From Vulcaniibacterium gelatinicum (GTDB taxonomy: Bacteria > Pseudomonadota > Gammaproteobacteria > Xanthomonadales > Xanthomonadaceae), in the NCBI RefSeq assembly GCF_008033445.1, contig NZ_VNKO01000015.1, forward strand, positions 1-64,000: DNA of 64,000 nucleotides, written 5' to 3'. Each line of letters starts with the position of its first letter. Positions within the stretch are counted from its first letter, which is position 1. The position numbers and the translations under genes are program-made. This document shows positions 1-9,047 of this stretch, piece after piece. Below the pieces are notes generated by a model. It was not told where the DNA came from. It made no database searches and worked only from the letters and a program-made list of their open reading frames with translations.

Positions 1-120
1 GACCCGCACGCCTGGCTGACCGACGTGCTCACGCGCCTGCCGACCACGCTCGACCGCGATCTCGACACGCTGTTGCCCTTGCCACAGCGCAACGATGTGC
101 GACAAGGTGCGGTCGGCTGA
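1..120 (+). CDS. tnpC: IS66-family transposase (TnpC), C-terminal fragment at window edge
   Basis: Frame 1 is open from the window edge to TGA at 118-120 and gives 39 residues starting DPHAWLTDVLTRLPTT and ending in a short hydrophilic tail. The pattern P-x-A-W-L-x-D-V-L-x-R-L-P is the usual C-terminal tail of IS66 TnpC transposases. The stop lies just inside the terminal inverted repeat found at 121-127, as expected for the right end of an IS66 element. The rest of the gene is outside the window, so intactness cannot be judged. The family assignment rests on a short but characteristic stretch. Confidence 0.72.
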   Translation, partial: DPHAWLTDVLTRLPTTLDRDLDTLLPLPQRNDVRQGAVG

Positions 121-127
121 CGCTTAC
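100..127. repeat. IS66 right terminal inverted repeat
   Basis: Read from the outside inwards (minus strand from 127) the sequence begins GTAAGCG, the conserved tip of IS66-family terminal repeats (family knowledge: ends start with GTAA). It sits directly behind the transposase stop, so base 127 is the likely IS/chromosome junction. The inner limit of the repeat is not defined because the other IS end is outside the window. Confidence 0.7.
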
Positions 128-489
128 ACCGGACCCTGCAGGGCGGAATCGAACACCAGATATTCGACCGCGCCCAGCTGGAGTCCATGTGGGGTGGGGA
201 CGTAAACCAGCAGTTCGGGCTGGAGCGGATCAACGTTGCCGTCGAAGAAGATGTTCCAGTTCACGTAGTGATGCCCCATCCCGCCCATGCCCGGCAAGGC
301 GAGGCAGCCGGTGAGGTCTTCGGTCCAGCCGGCCTCGATGGCCCGTTCGAGCACGTGGAACGGTGCCGTGGCAAGTCGCAATTGGTTCAGATCCGCATTG
401 CCCCGGGATTGCTCGCCAGCCTGGGCGTGGGGGTAGGCAAGGAGCAGCGCGGCGGTGACGGCGGAGGCAACGAATGCGTGTGTTTTCAT
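124..489 (-). pseudogene. Secreted hypothetical protein, 3' end cut off by the IS66 insertion
   Basis: The 121-residue product starts with a clear Sec signal peptide (MKTHAFVASAVTAALLLAYPHAQA). The mature part contains G-x-MG-x-H-x-V and PELLVYVPTPHGLQLGAVEYLVF, a pattern of small exported proteins of unknown function. As I recall the family, it continues for another 50-80 residues to a WNP-x-VSC end, which is missing here. The TAA stop (124-126) is inside the IS66 terminal GTAAGCG, so the last chromosomal codon is the Val before it. An AGAGGG ribosome site lies upstream of the ATG at 487-489. Most likely an inactivated gene. The family recall is from memory. Confidence 0.6.
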
Positions 490-917
490 GGGGATACCCT
501 CTGTGTGAAGAGACGTGCGCTCCCCTGGCGGCGCTCGTCAATCACCGCGAACGCCCTCCGATCCAGCCACCGGACATGGTCGGGTCGAGGTGCTGGTGCA
601 GCCGTGCGCGCGGCGATCGGCGCCCCCTTGGCGCATGGCCTGAATGGGGCATGGCATGCGCGCCGCCCAGCCATGGCATGGGCTGACAGGCCGCCTCCCG
701 CACGTCGTTGATGCGGGCGAAGCGATGCCGGTCCGGGATCTCCTTGTGCAGCGCCTCGTGATTGAAGTCATCGACCACGTTGAAGGTGACCTCCCGGCAC
801 ACCGCCCGTCCGTCAGGCTTGCCTGCCGGCCCTGCGGCCTCCCCGGTACGGTTACTCTTTGACCAAGGGGGGCCACCAACGGATGGGCGGGCTGCACCGG
901 CACATCCGGAGGGGGCG
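490..917. other. Intergenic stretch with IS3-type relic
   Basis: This 428-bp gap lies between the interrupted secreted-protein gene and the diguanylate cyclase. Apart from the transposase relic at about 655-835 I see no convincing gene. The long open frames here are antisense or GC-driven. The last 15 bases hold the purine-rich ribosome site of the cyclase. Confidence 0.6.
655..835 (-). pseudogene. Relic of an IS3-family transposase (OrfB)
   Basis: On the minus strand one frame reads DGRAVCREVTFNVVDDFNHE followed by ALHKEIPDRHRF. This matches the OrfB integrase core of IS3-family elements (typical form DGRRFRTFNVVDDFNREAL-IEID), where the VVDDFN aspartate belongs to the DDE site. There is no start codon, the flanking sequence does not extend the match, and the right half drifts away from the family. 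It is therefore a decayed fragment, not a working gene. Limits are approximate. Confidence 0.55.
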
Positions 918-2405
918 ATGGCGAGTGGCAGGTGGGGGACATCGGCGGGCGGGCGGCTCGCGTCCGGGGCGTTGGTCCAGGGGGTGATCCTGGCCTTGTG
1001 GCTCGGGACCTTCCTGCTGGCGCGGGTGCTGGAGCACGCGCCGCACGCCAGCCTGTGGTTCCCGCCGGCGGCGGTGACCTTCGCTGCGCTGCTCGTGGTG
1101 GGGGCGCGGGCGTGGCCGGCGATCGTGTTCGCGTGCGCGGTGGCCACGTTCCTGACCGAGTGGCAGTACGCCGGCGGCGTGCGGCCCGGCGTGCTGGTGG
1201 CTTCGAGCCTTGCGTTCGCCCTGGTCCACGGCACCGCCTATGGCGTGCCGGCGATGCTGTTGCGTCGGCACCACGCCCGCCGGCCGAACGAGGTCACCTT
1301 GGGCACGGTTTCGCGCTTCATCCTGTTGGGCATGGCGGGCTCGGCGCTGGCGGCGTCCGGCGGGGCGCTGGCGCTGTCGGCGACGGGGTTGATCGAGACC
1401 GACACGCCGGGGCGCCTGATGGCCGCCTGGTGGATGGGCGATTTCGTCGCGCTGCTCACGCTGGGGCCGTTGTTCATCCGCTGGCTCGTGCGGGTGGTGG
1501 GTGCGGCCGGGGCGCACGGGGCCGCGCGCTTCAGTCCGTTCCAGGGCGATCCGGTGCCGGCCTCGCGTTCGGCCATGCTGAAGCTCGCGGCCATGGCGGG
1601 GATCACCGTGGCGATGCTCGCGGCGGCGCATGCGCTCCAGGAACGGAGCCTGCTGCTGGCGCTGCTGGTGGTGCCGCTGGTGCTGCAGCTGTGGGTGGTG
1701 CACAGCGAGAACCGCACCGCCGCGCTGCAGGGGGTGGCGTTGTTCAGTCTGATCACGGTGGGCGGCGGGGCGCTGTTCGGTGCCGCCATGGACGCGGTGG
1801 CGCTGCAGTTCGCGGCGATCGGGCTTGCGGTCAACACCTATTTCGGCCTGGCCGTGCCCGCGCTGTACGCGAGCAACGAGCGGCTGCGCGAGCAGGTCAC
1901 CCGCGACCGGCTCACGCGGGTGATGACGCGCGCCTACTTCGAGGATCGTGCCGCGCAGGAGTTCGGGCGTGCGAAGGCGGAGGGGAGGCAGGCGGCGGTG
2001 ATCCTCTTCGACCTCAACGGGCTCAAGGCGATCAACGACACCCACGGCCATGCGGTGGGCGATGCGGTGCTCGCGGAGCTGGCGGCACGCTGCGCCACGT
2101 CGGTGCGTCCCGGCGACCTGCTGGGGCGCCTGAGCGGGGACGAGTTCGCGGTGTTCCTGCCCGACGCGGACGCGGCCGTGGCCGACACGGTGATCGAGCG
2201 CATGCGCGCGGCCCTGCGGGCGACGCCCTTCGATGCGCCCGTCGGAGTGGTCAGCGCCAGCTTCGGCCGGGCCGTCGGCGGCTCCGCGGCCGACACCGTC
2301 TCGGAGCTGCTGCGCGCGGCCGACCAGGCGATGTACGAGGACAAGCGGCTGTCGCGCGATGCCGGGATGGCGAGCCCGGCCGGCGTCACGGGGGTCGTTC
2401 TTTGA
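918..2405 (+). CDS. MASE1-GGDEF membrane diguanylate cyclase
   Basis: The 495-residue protein should make cyclic di-GMP at the inner membrane. Residues about 20-320 form a hydrophobic multi-pass region with W-F-P-P-A and FLTEW features of the MASE1 sensor domain. Residues about 325-485 form the cyclase domain. The active-site loop is SGDEF (406-410) instead of GGDEF, a variant found in active enzymes. An RPGD inhibitory site sits five residues upstream (397-400), so product feedback is likely. I chose ATG 918 because GGAGGGGG precedes it and because the longer frame from 762 would translate the IS3 relic. The sensed signal is unknown. It stands alone. Confidence 0.85.
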   Translation: MASGRWGTSAGGRLASGALVQGVILALWLGTFLLARVLEHAPHASLWFPPAAVTFAALLVVGARAWPAIVFACAVATFLTEWQYAGGVRPGVLVASSLAFALVHGTAYGVPAMLLRRHHARRPNEVTLGTVSRFILLGMAGSALAASGGALALSATGLIETDTPGRLMAAWWMGDFVALLTLGPLFIRWLVRVVGAAGAHGAARFSPFQGDPVPASRSAMLKLAAMAGITVAMLAAAHALQERSLLLALLVVPLVLQLWVVHSENRTAALQGVALFSLITVGGGALFGAAMDAVALQFAAIGLAVNTYFGLAVPALYASNERLREQVTRDRLTRVMTRAYFEDRAAQEFGRAKAEGRQAAVILFDLNGLKAINDTHGHAVGDAVLAELAARCATSVRPGDLLGRLSGDEFAVFLPDADAAVADTVIERMRAALRATPFDAPVGVVSASFGRAVGGSAADTVSELLRAADQAMYEDKRLSRDAGMASPAGVTGVVL

Positions 2406-2484
2406 CGGCAGTGCGCCCGGATCGGGAGACGGAGGCAGGGTACATTTGCAGCTTCCGCGTCCTTTCCGTCCTCGACCATTGCCC

Positions 2485-3405
2485 ATGCAGATCCCCACCG
2501 TGTACCCGATCGGCATTCCCGGCCAGCCCTGGGGCGCGGCCGAGAAGGCCGAATGGCTCGCCCGCCAGACCCGCAAGCGCTCCTATGCCGATGAGGTGCT
2601 GAGCGTCATCGAGCGCCTGCGCCCGCGTTTCGACGTGGTGCAGTACGGCCGGCTGGACTATCCGCCCGAGACCTATCCGCTGTTCGCCATCAGGAACCGC
2701 GGCTGGGACGCGGCGCTGCCCTGTGCGCTGGTGACGGGTGGGGTGCACGGGTACGAGACCAGTGGCGTGCACGGGGCGTTGCGGTTCGTCGAGCGGCACC
2801 TGGACGACTACGCCGGGCGGATCAACGTGCTGGTGGCGCCATGCGTCAGCCCGTGGGCGTACGAGCGCATCCACCGCTGGAATCCGCACGCGGTGGATCC
2901 GAACCGTTCGTTCCGCGAGGACAGCCCGGCGCAGGAGTCGGCGGCGCTGATGCGGCTGGTGGCGCCGCTGCGCGAGCGCTTCCTGGTGCACGTGGACCTG
3001 CACGAGACCACCGACTCGGACGAGAGCGAGTTCCGGCCGGCATTGGCGGCGCGGGACGGCAAGCCGTTCGAGCCGCACGGGATCCCCGATGGCTTCTACG
3101 TGGTGGACGACACCGAAAACCCGCAGCCGGAATTCCAGCAGGCGATCGTCGCCGCGGTGGCGGAGGTCACCCATATCGCCCCGGCCGATGCGAACGGCCT
3201 GATCATCGGTTCGCCCGTCGTCGCGCCTGGCGTCATCCGCTACCCGCTGCGCGAGCTTGGTCTGTGCGCCGGCATCACCGATGCGCGCTTCCGCACCACT
3301 ACCGAGGTCTATCCCGACAGCCCGCGCGCCACGCCCGAGCAGTGCGACGCGGCGCAGGCGGCGGCCGTGTGCGCGGCGCTGGATTACGCCCTGGCGCAGG
3401 GGTAG
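2485..3405 (+). CDS. M14-family zinc carboxypeptidase-like protein
   Basis: The 306-residue protein has no signal peptide, so it should act in the cytoplasm. The zinc site of the M14 family is visible: GGVHGYETSG gives H88 and E91, and LVHVDLHE gives the third ligand (H169 or H173). A downstream TTTEVYPD segment could supply the catalytic glutamate. It resembles the succinylglutamate-desuccinylase/aspartoacylase-like branch more than secreted digestive carboxypeptidases. The start at ATG 2485 fits the family N-terminus. The longer open frame overlaps the cyclase gene and is rejected. Substrate unknown. Confidence 0.78.
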   Translation: MQIPTVYPIGIPGQPWGAAEKAEWLARQTRKRSYADEVLSVIERLRPRFDVVQYGRLDYPPETYPLFAIRNRGWDAALPCALVTGGVHGYETSGVHGALRFVERHLDDYAGRINVLVAPCVSPWAYERIHRWNPHAVDPNRSFREDSPAQESAALMRLVAPLRERFLVHVDLHETTDSDESEFRPALAARDGKPFEPHGIPDGFYVVDDTENPQPEFQQAIVAAVAEVTHIAPADANGLIIGSPVVAPGVIRYPLRELGLCAGITDARFRTTTEVYPDSPRATPEQCDAAQAAAVCAALDYALAQG

Positions 3406-3600
3406 CGGCGGAGACGCCGGTGGCGAACACCCGCGTGATGCGCGGGAGGCGGCGCACGACCTGAATGGGATGGATGCACGTTCCGCCCCAACCCATGGCA
3501 CAGGCCGTGGTGTCTGGGGCGGGATAGAAAGGGAGCTCCCTGGGGGAAGCATCGCCGCCATGACGGCGCCGGTGTCGCTGAATACGACTGGAGGCCTGCC

Positions 3601-5733
3601 TTGAAGAAGACCCTGCTCAGCGCCGCGGTGCTCGCGGCGATCGCCCTTGCCGCGCCTGCGGCCGCGCACGATGCGGCCGGGGCCGAGTGCCTCGATGCCA
3701 CCTGCGACATGGTGGCGCTGTTCGAGGCGGACGCCGATTCGACCGGCAGCGGGGCCGCCGCCAGCGTCGCCTCCCGGCGCATGGGCGCGTGGGGCGTGGA
3801 CCTGGCGGGCATGGACCGCAGCGTCTCGCCGGGCGCGGATTTCTTCGGCTACGTCAACGGGGCGTGGGCGAAGACGACGCAGATCCCGGCCGACCGTTCC
3901 ATGTACGGGGCGTTCGCGGCGCTGCGCGATCTGTCCGAGGCGCGCGTGCGCCAGCTGGTCGAAAGCTATCCGCTGGGCGATCCGGCCACCGGCGGGGATG
4001 CCGCCAGGATCGCCGCGCTGTACCGCGGCTTCATGGACGAGGCGGCGGTGGAGGCGCTGGGCGACAAGCCGCTGCAGCCCTACCTGGCCGCCATCCGCGG
4101 GGCGAAGAGCAAGGCCGACATCGCGGTGCTGATGGGCCGCCGCAACAGCGGTTTCGGCGGCAGCTTCTTCGCCCCGAACGTGTCCGACGACCAGAAGGAT
4201 CCCGAGCGCTACACGCTGTACCTGAGCCAGTCCGGCCTGGGCCTGGGCGACCGGCAGATGTACCTGGACGAGAAGTTCGCGCCGCAGCGCGAGCGCTACG
4301 TGGCCTACGTGGCGCAGATGCTGCAGCTGGCCGGCTGGGACGAGCCGCAGCGGCGTGCCGCCGCGATCATGGCGATGGAGACGAAGATCGCCGAGGTGCA
4401 CTGGACCCGCGCCGAAAGCCGCAACCGCGACAAGACCTACAACCCGGTGGCGCTGGCGGAGATGGACGCCTACGCGCCGGGGTTCCCGTGGGCGGCGTTC
4501 TTCGAGGCCGCCGGCGTGGGCCAGGCGCAGCGCGTGGTGCTGCGCCAGAACACCGCGTTCCCGAAGATGGCGAAGATCTTCGCCGAGACCGACCTCGACA
4601 CGCTCAAGGCGTGGCTGGCGTTCCACACCACCGACGATGCTGCGCCGCTGCTGTCGAAGGCGTTCGTGGACGCCGAGTTCGAGTTCCGCAGCAAGTTCCT
4701 CAACGGCCAGCCGCAGCAGCGCGAGCGCTGGAAGCGCGGCGTGGCGTTCGTGGAGGCAGCGATGGGCGAGGCCGTCGGCCGCGACTACGTGAAGCTGTAC
4801 TACCCGCCGGATGCGAAGGCGAAGATGGATGCGCTGGTGGCCAACGTGAAGGCGGCGATGGGCGCGCGGCTGGAGAAGCTGGACTGGATGAGCCCGGCCA
4901 CCAAGGCCGAAGCGCTGGCCAAGCTGCAGAACTTCGGCCTGAAGATCGGCCATCCGGAGCAGTGGCGCGACTACGGCGGTCTGCAGGTGGTCAACGGCGA
5001 CCTGTTCGGCAATGCGGCGCGCGCCCGCGCGTTCGAGTGGGACTACCGCCGCGCGCGCATCGGCCAGCCGGTGGACAAGGGCGAGTGGGGCATGACGCCG
5101 CAGACGGTGAATGCCTACTACAACCCGGTGAAGAACGAGATCGTGTTCCCGGCCGCGATCCTGCAGCCGCCGTTCTTCGACCCGGACGCGGATCCGGCGG
5201 TGAACTACGGTGCGATCGGCGGTGTGATCGGCCACGAGATCATCCACGGTTTCGACGACCAGGGCCGCAAGTCGGACGGCAACGGCCTGCTGCGCGACTG
5301 GTGGGCCGCGGAGGACGCGGCCAGGTTCGAGGCGCAGGCGGCGAAGCTGGGCGCGCAGTACGAGAGCTACGAGTTCCCGCAGCTGCCGGGCATGCGCATC
5401 AACGGCCGCGTCTCGATGGGCGAGAACATCGGCGACCTCGGCGGGCTGACCATCGCGCTGGAGGCGTACCGCCGCTCGCTCGGCGGCAAGCCGGCGCCGG
5501 TGATTGACGGCTTCACCGGCGAGCAGCGCTTCTTCATGGGCTGGGCGCAGGTGTGGCGCACTCTGTGGCGCGACGACGCGCTGCGCCAGCAGCTCGTCAA
5601 CGGCCCGCATTCGCCGGGCCAGATCCGCGCGTTCGCGCCGCTGCGCAACATGGACGCCTGGTACGCCGCGTTCGGCATCCAGCCGGGCGATCCGCTTTAC
5701 TTGCCGCCGGAGGAGCGTGTGCGGATCTGGTGA
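3601..5733 (+). CDS. pepO: M13-family (neprilysin/PepO-like) secreted metallopeptidase
   Basis: A 710-residue zinc endopeptidase with a Sec signal peptide (about 1-22), so periplasmic or secreted. The zinc motif is HEIIH at 545-549 inside VIGHEIIHGFDDQG, and the third ligand is E608 in GENIGDLGG. NAYYNP, FPAAILQPPFF and the closing MGWAQVWR block are typical of M13. Length matches the family (650-720). The start is TTG at 3601, placed by the signal peptide and GGAGG seven bases upstream. No in-frame ATG fits. Its 3' end overlaps the convergent regulator gene by 37 bp. Confidence 0.93.
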   Translation: MKKTLLSAAVLAAIALAAPAAAHDAAGAECLDATCDMVALFEADADSTGSGAAASVASRRMGAWGVDLAGMDRSVSPGADFFGYVNGAWAKTTQIPADRSMYGAFAALRDLSEARVRQLVESYPLGDPATGGDAARIAALYRGFMDEAAVEALGDKPLQPYLAAIRGAKSKADIAVLMGRRNSGFGGSFFAPNVSDDQKDPERYTLYLSQSGLGLGDRQMYLDEKFAPQRERYVAYVAQMLQLAGWDEPQRRAAAIMAMETKIAEVHWTRAESRNRDKTYNPVALAEMDAYAPGFPWAAFFEAAGVGQAQRVVLRQNTAFPKMAKIFAETDLDTLKAWLAFHTTDDAAPLLSKAFVDAEFEFRSKFLNGQPQQRERWKRGVAFVEAAMGEAVGRDYVKLYYPPDAKAKMDALVANVKAAMGARLEKLDWMSPATKAEALAKLQNFGLKIGHPEQWRDYGGLQVVNGDLFGNAARARAFEWDYRRARIGQPVDKGEWGMTPQTVNAYYNPVKNEIVFPAAILQPPFFDPDADPAVNYGAIGGVIGHEIIHGFDDQGRKSDGNGLLRDWWAAEDAARFEAQAAKLGAQYESYEFPQLPGMRINGRVSMGENIGDLGGLTIALEAYRRSLGGKPAPVIDGFTGEQRFFMGWAQVWRTLWRDDALRQQLVNGPHSPGQIRAFAPLRNMDAWYAAFGIQPGDPLYLPPEERVRIW

Positions 5734-7268
5734 TCGCCGGCCTTCGGCGTGGTGGCCGGCGCCGCCTCCGCGGGCGATGCCCCGAGGGAGGTCTCCCTGG
5801 CCAGCCGCGCCGCCAGCGCCCGGAAGCGCGGGTGCGAGTGCAGGCTGGCGAAGCTGCGTGAGAGGGTGAAGTACGCGATGCGCGGGTCGCGTTCCTCGTA
5901 GGCGCGTTCGAGCGCGTCCATGGCGCGTTCGGTGTCGCCCAACGCGGCGTGGATGCGGGCCAGCGCGGTCGCAGGCACGTAGCCGGTGCGGTCGCGGGCT
6001 TCCAGTTCCCGCAGCAATGCCACGGCGCGCTCGCGCTCGCCGATGGCAAGATAGACCTTGGCGAGCTCGGCCACGGTCCAGGCGTGGCCATGGGAGTACT
6101 CGACGGCACGCAGCAGGTCAGGGATCGCATCGCGCGGGCGCCCCCGGCTCAGGGTGTACCCGGCACGGTCGTAGTATGCGTGCCAGTAGTCCGGCTCCAG
6201 CTCCAGCACGCGTGCGATCAGGGCGTCGGCGGCCTTCGGGTCGCTCTCGGCCAGGCTGTTGGCCAGGGTGAGCATGGGCGCCGGGGCCAACGGGTCGAGT
6301 TCGTGCGCGCGCCGGTTGTGCTGCATCCATTCGGGGCTGCCCGGATCCTGTATCGCGATCGCTAGCGCATAAGCCCGGTGTGCTTCCGGGGAGTTGGGGT
6401 CGAGCGCGAGCGCGCGCTCGAAGGACGCTCGCGCCAGGGTCCAGTTCCAGTCGAACCAGGCCTCGATCTGGCCTTTCGCGACCCACGCCTCGGCCAGATC
6501 CGGATCGAGCACCAGGGCCCGCCCGACGGCCAGCCGGGCGCGCGGGAAGGCCACGCGCGGCTCGGCATCGGCGCCCAACGCCTGCGACACGTGCAGCGTG
6601 GCCAGCGCGGCCCAGGCGCGGGCGCAGCTCGGATCCAGGCGAATGGCGCGGTCCAGTGCGGCGAAGGCCAAGGGGTAGCGCCGTGTGTGGAGGCGGCCCA
6701 TCAGGTAGCGACCTTCGAGGTAGGCGCGCGCTGCTGGGGTGTTCCCGCCGTCGCACGTGTTGCGCGGGGCGGCGACGGTTCGGGGTGTGAGCGCGGCAGG
6801 CAGAGGGGGCTTTGGCCGCGAAGCGACCAGCAGCAGCGGCACCACCGCCATCAGCGCCGCCAGTACTGCGCGCCGCCAGCGGGGCGGGGGCGGCAGCCGG
6901 GGCGTCGGCCAGGTGGGAGGCCCCGCTGCGGCGGCCTGCGGAGATTCCAGCGCCGCGACGAAGCGGTAGCCCCGTCCCGGCACGGTCAGGATGAAGCGGT
7001 GGTCGCCCGCGCCGGTGCCCAGCGCCTTGCGCAAGGCCGACACCGCCTGGGTCAGGGTGTTCTCCTCGACCACGCGTCCAGCCCACACCTGCTCCAGCAA
7101 CTCGTCCTTGCCGACCACGCGATCGGCGTGCTCGACCAGGTATAGCAGCACCTCGACCGCCTTGCCGCCGAGGTGCACCGGGGCGCCGTCCGGCCCGTAC
7201 AGCAGCCGCGTGCGCGGATCGAGCCGGAACCCAGCGAAGGCGTAAACGGAGGGCGCGAGGGCGTCCAC
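5697..7268 (-). CDS. CadC-type winged-helix transcriptional regulator with TPR periplasmic domain
   Basis: 523 residues. Residues about 10-105 are an OmpR/PhoB-type winged helix (KAVEVLLYLVEHADRVVGKDELLEQVW, then the recognition helix and VPGRGYRF). A proline-rich linker and one membrane span (about 133-150) follow. The C-terminal 340 residues carry TPR-like repeats (LDPSCARAWAALATL, LDPDLAEAWVAKG, LDPNSPEAHRAYALA). By analogy with CadC it would sense something outside the inner membrane and bind DNA directly. It is transcribed towards pepO and away from the secreted protein at 7407, which are possible targets. Signal and regulon are unknown. Confidence 0.85.
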   Translation of the reverse strand: MDALAPSVYAFAGFRLDPRTRLLYGPDGAPVHLGGKAVEVLLYLVEHADRVVGKDELLEQVWAGRVVEENTLTQAVSALRKALGTGAGDHRFILTVPGRGYRFVAALESPQAAAAGPPTWPTPRLPPPPRWRRAVLAALMAVVPLLLVASRPKPPLPAALTPRTVAAPRNTCDGGNTPAARAYLEGRYLMGRLHTRRYPLAFAALDRAIRLDPSCARAWAALATLHVSQALGADAEPRVAFPRARLAVGRALVLDPDLAEAWVAKGQIEAWFDWNWTLARASFERALALDPNSPEAHRAYALAIAIQDPGSPEWMQHNRRAHELDPLAPAPMLTLANSLAESDPKAADALIARVLELEPDYWHAYYDRAGYTLSRGRPRDAIPDLLRAVEYSHGHAWTVAELAKVYLAIGERERAVALLRELEARDRTGYVPATALARIHAALGDTERAMDALERAYEERDPRIAYFTLSRSFASLHSHPRFRALAARLARETSLGASPAEAAPATTPKAGDHQIRTRSSGGK

Positions 7269-7406
7269 GGCGGGATTCAGAACGTTTCAGAACCTTTCAG
7301 CGGAATCCGAAGGACTTTTCGGCCATCGCCGGCTGAAGGTGACGACGGGCGGCGTCCTGTGGCGTCACCTGCTGTCCCTCGATCTCCATCTTCCGGGAGT
7401 TGCGCC

Positions 7407-7919
7407 ATGAACATCGTCCTTGCCCGCACCTTCACCGCTGGCCTGCTGCTGGCCCTGGCGGCCGGTCCGTCGGCCTCGGCTGCGGATCCTTCCACCGCCG
7501 GCGCCTTGCGGGTGCCGGCCAACCGGATCGTCGGCGTCTGGCATGTGCAAGGGCTCGCGGGGCCCTGCGCCAACCCCGCGGTGCGCTTTCCCATCAACGG
7601 CATGCTGGTGTTCAACGCCGGCGGCACCCTGACCATGGTCGGCCTGGACAACCCGGCGGCTTCCGGGCCGGGGCTGGGCACCTGGAGCTACGACCCGCGC
7701 ACTGGCCGCTACACCAAGCAGTTCCGGTTCGCCTGGTTCAACAGCGGCGTCTACATCGGCTACCAGAAGGTCGGGCCGATCGAGTTCGTCCTGTCTGCCG
7801 ACGGAGCCACGGCCGCCAATCCCGTGCGCTCGGAACGCTGGGTGTACGACCCGAACACGGGCACCCACAGCAAGGCCTTCGACGTCTGCGGCGAAGAGGT
7901 GGCGGTGCGCCTGTACTGA
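7407..7919 (+). CDS. Secreted hypothetical protein
   Basis: 170 residues with a signal peptide (about 1-25, ending SASA). The mature part is rich in beta-forming segments (IVGVWHVQGLAGPC, GTLTMVGLDNPAASG, LGTWSYDPRTGRYTKQFRF) and has two cysteines, compatible with a small disulfide-bonded beta-barrel or lipocalin-like fold. It is divergent from the CadC-like regulator and 45 bp upstream of the ScyD-like gene, with which it may be co-transcribed. I do not recognise a named family. Confidence 0.72.
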   Translation: MNIVLARTFTAGLLLALAAGPSASAADPSTAGALRVPANRIVGVWHVQGLAGPCANPAVRFPINGMLVFNAGGTLTMVGLDNPAASGPGLGTWSYDPRTGRYTKQFRFAWFNSGVYIGYQKVGPIEFVLSADGATAANPVRSERWVYDPNTGTHSKAFDVCGEEVAVRLY

Positions 7920-7964
7920 TCGCATCTCACGGGCCGGCGATGGAATCGGCCACTGGAGGATTCC

Positions 7965-9005
7965 ATGAAACGTGCAAGTTTGCTGACACTCTGCGGCCTG
8001 GCCCTGGCGATGCCGGCCGCGTTCGCCGCCCCGTCCGTCACCACGGTGATGAGCGGCCTGGACAACCCGCGCGGCCTGGCCTTCGGCCCGGAAGGCGCGC
8101 TGTACGTGGTCGAGGCTGGCCGCGGCGGCACGGGGCCGTGTGCGATCCTGCGGGGCCAGCCGCGCTGCTACGGCCCCACCGGTGCGCTGACACGGCTGTG
8201 GCGGGGCCGGCAGGAGCGTGTCGCGGCCGGTCTGCCGTCCTACGCGGATGCCGCCGTGCTCGAAACGACCGGCCCGCACGACGTCTCGTTCATCGGTCGC
8301 GGCACGGCCTACGTGACCGTCGGCTTCGGTAGCGATCCGGCGCTGCGCGCGGGGTTTGGCGAGGTCGGCCAGCTGTTCGGCACCGTCGTGCAGGTTTCGG
8401 CGGGCGGCCAATGGCGGGTCGTGGCCGACGTGTCCGCGCATGAAAGCGCGGCGAATCCCGCGGGCGGTCCGGTGGACTCCAACCCCTATGGCGCACTCGC
8501 CGAACCGGGGGCGGTGATCGTTGCCGACGCGGGCGCCAACGCGCTGCTGAGGGTGGCGGCCAACGGCACCGTGTCCACGTTCGCCATGTTTCCTTCACGC
8601 CCCGCGCGTTCCACCGATTCGGTGCCCACGGCGGTGGTGCGCGGCCCGGACGGCGCGTACTACGTCGGCGAGCTGACCGGCGTGCCGTTCGCGCAGGGGG
8701 CGGCGCGCGTGTACCGGGTGGTGGAGGGCGAGGCGCCGAGCGTGTACGCGGACGGATTCAAGACCATCATCGACCTCGACTTCGGCCCCGACGGCAGCCT
8801 GTACGTGCTGGAGCACGCGAGCGGGCCGATGTTCTTCGCGGGGCCGGGGCGGATCGTGCAGGTGGCGCCGGACGGCAGCCGCTCGGTCGTGCTGGGCGGC
8901 CTGAGCCAGCCCACGTCGTTGCTGGTCGGGCCGGACGGCGCGCTGTACGTCTCCAATCGCGGCACCTCGATCCTCACCGGGGAGGTGCTGCGGATCGTGC
9001 CGTAG
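7965..9005 (+). CDS. ScyD/ScyE-like secreted beta-propeller protein
   Basis: 346 residues with a signal peptide (about 1-21). The mature protein repeats the propeller pattern L-x-x-P-x-G-L-x-x-G-P-D/E-G-A-L-Y-V (MSGLDNPRGLAFGPEGALYV, DLDFGPDGSLYVLEHA, SLLVGPDGALYVSNRG). This is typical of the ScyD/ScyE family of NHL/SGL-like propellers. In cyanobacteria the family is linked to scytonemin export, but in proteobacteria its role is unknown. CTGGAGG lies eight bases before the ATG. It probably shares a transcript with the preceding secreted protein. Confidence 0.82.
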   Translation: MKRASLLTLCGLALAMPAAFAAPSVTTVMSGLDNPRGLAFGPEGALYVVEAGRGGTGPCAILRGQPRCYGPTGALTRLWRGRQERVAAGLPSYADAAVLETTGPHDVSFIGRGTAYVTVGFGSDPALRAGFGEVGQLFGTVVQVSAGGQWRVVADVSAHESAANPAGGPVDSNPYGALAEPGAVIVADAGANALLRVAANGTVSTFAMFPSRPARSTDSVPTAVVRGPDGAYYVGELTGVPFAQGAARVYRVVEGEAPSVYADGFKTIIDLDFGPDGSLYVLEHASGPMFFAGPGRIVQVAPDGSRSVVLGGLSQPTSLLVGPDGALYVSNRGTSILTGEVLRIVP

Positions 9006-9047
9006 CGCGGCAGCGGTGGGCGGCTGCGCTGCGCCTCGGCGCGCCGC

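Noticed and set aside
852-2576. 574-codon minus-strand frame opposite the GGDEF gene
   Set aside because: Antisense shadow in GC-rich DNA. The plus strand encodes clear MASE1 and GGDEF domains.
2386-5610. 1074-codon minus-strand frame opposite the M14 and M13 peptidases
   Set aside because: His/Arg/Leu-rich shadow peptide. Both peptidases on the plus strand have catalytic motifs.
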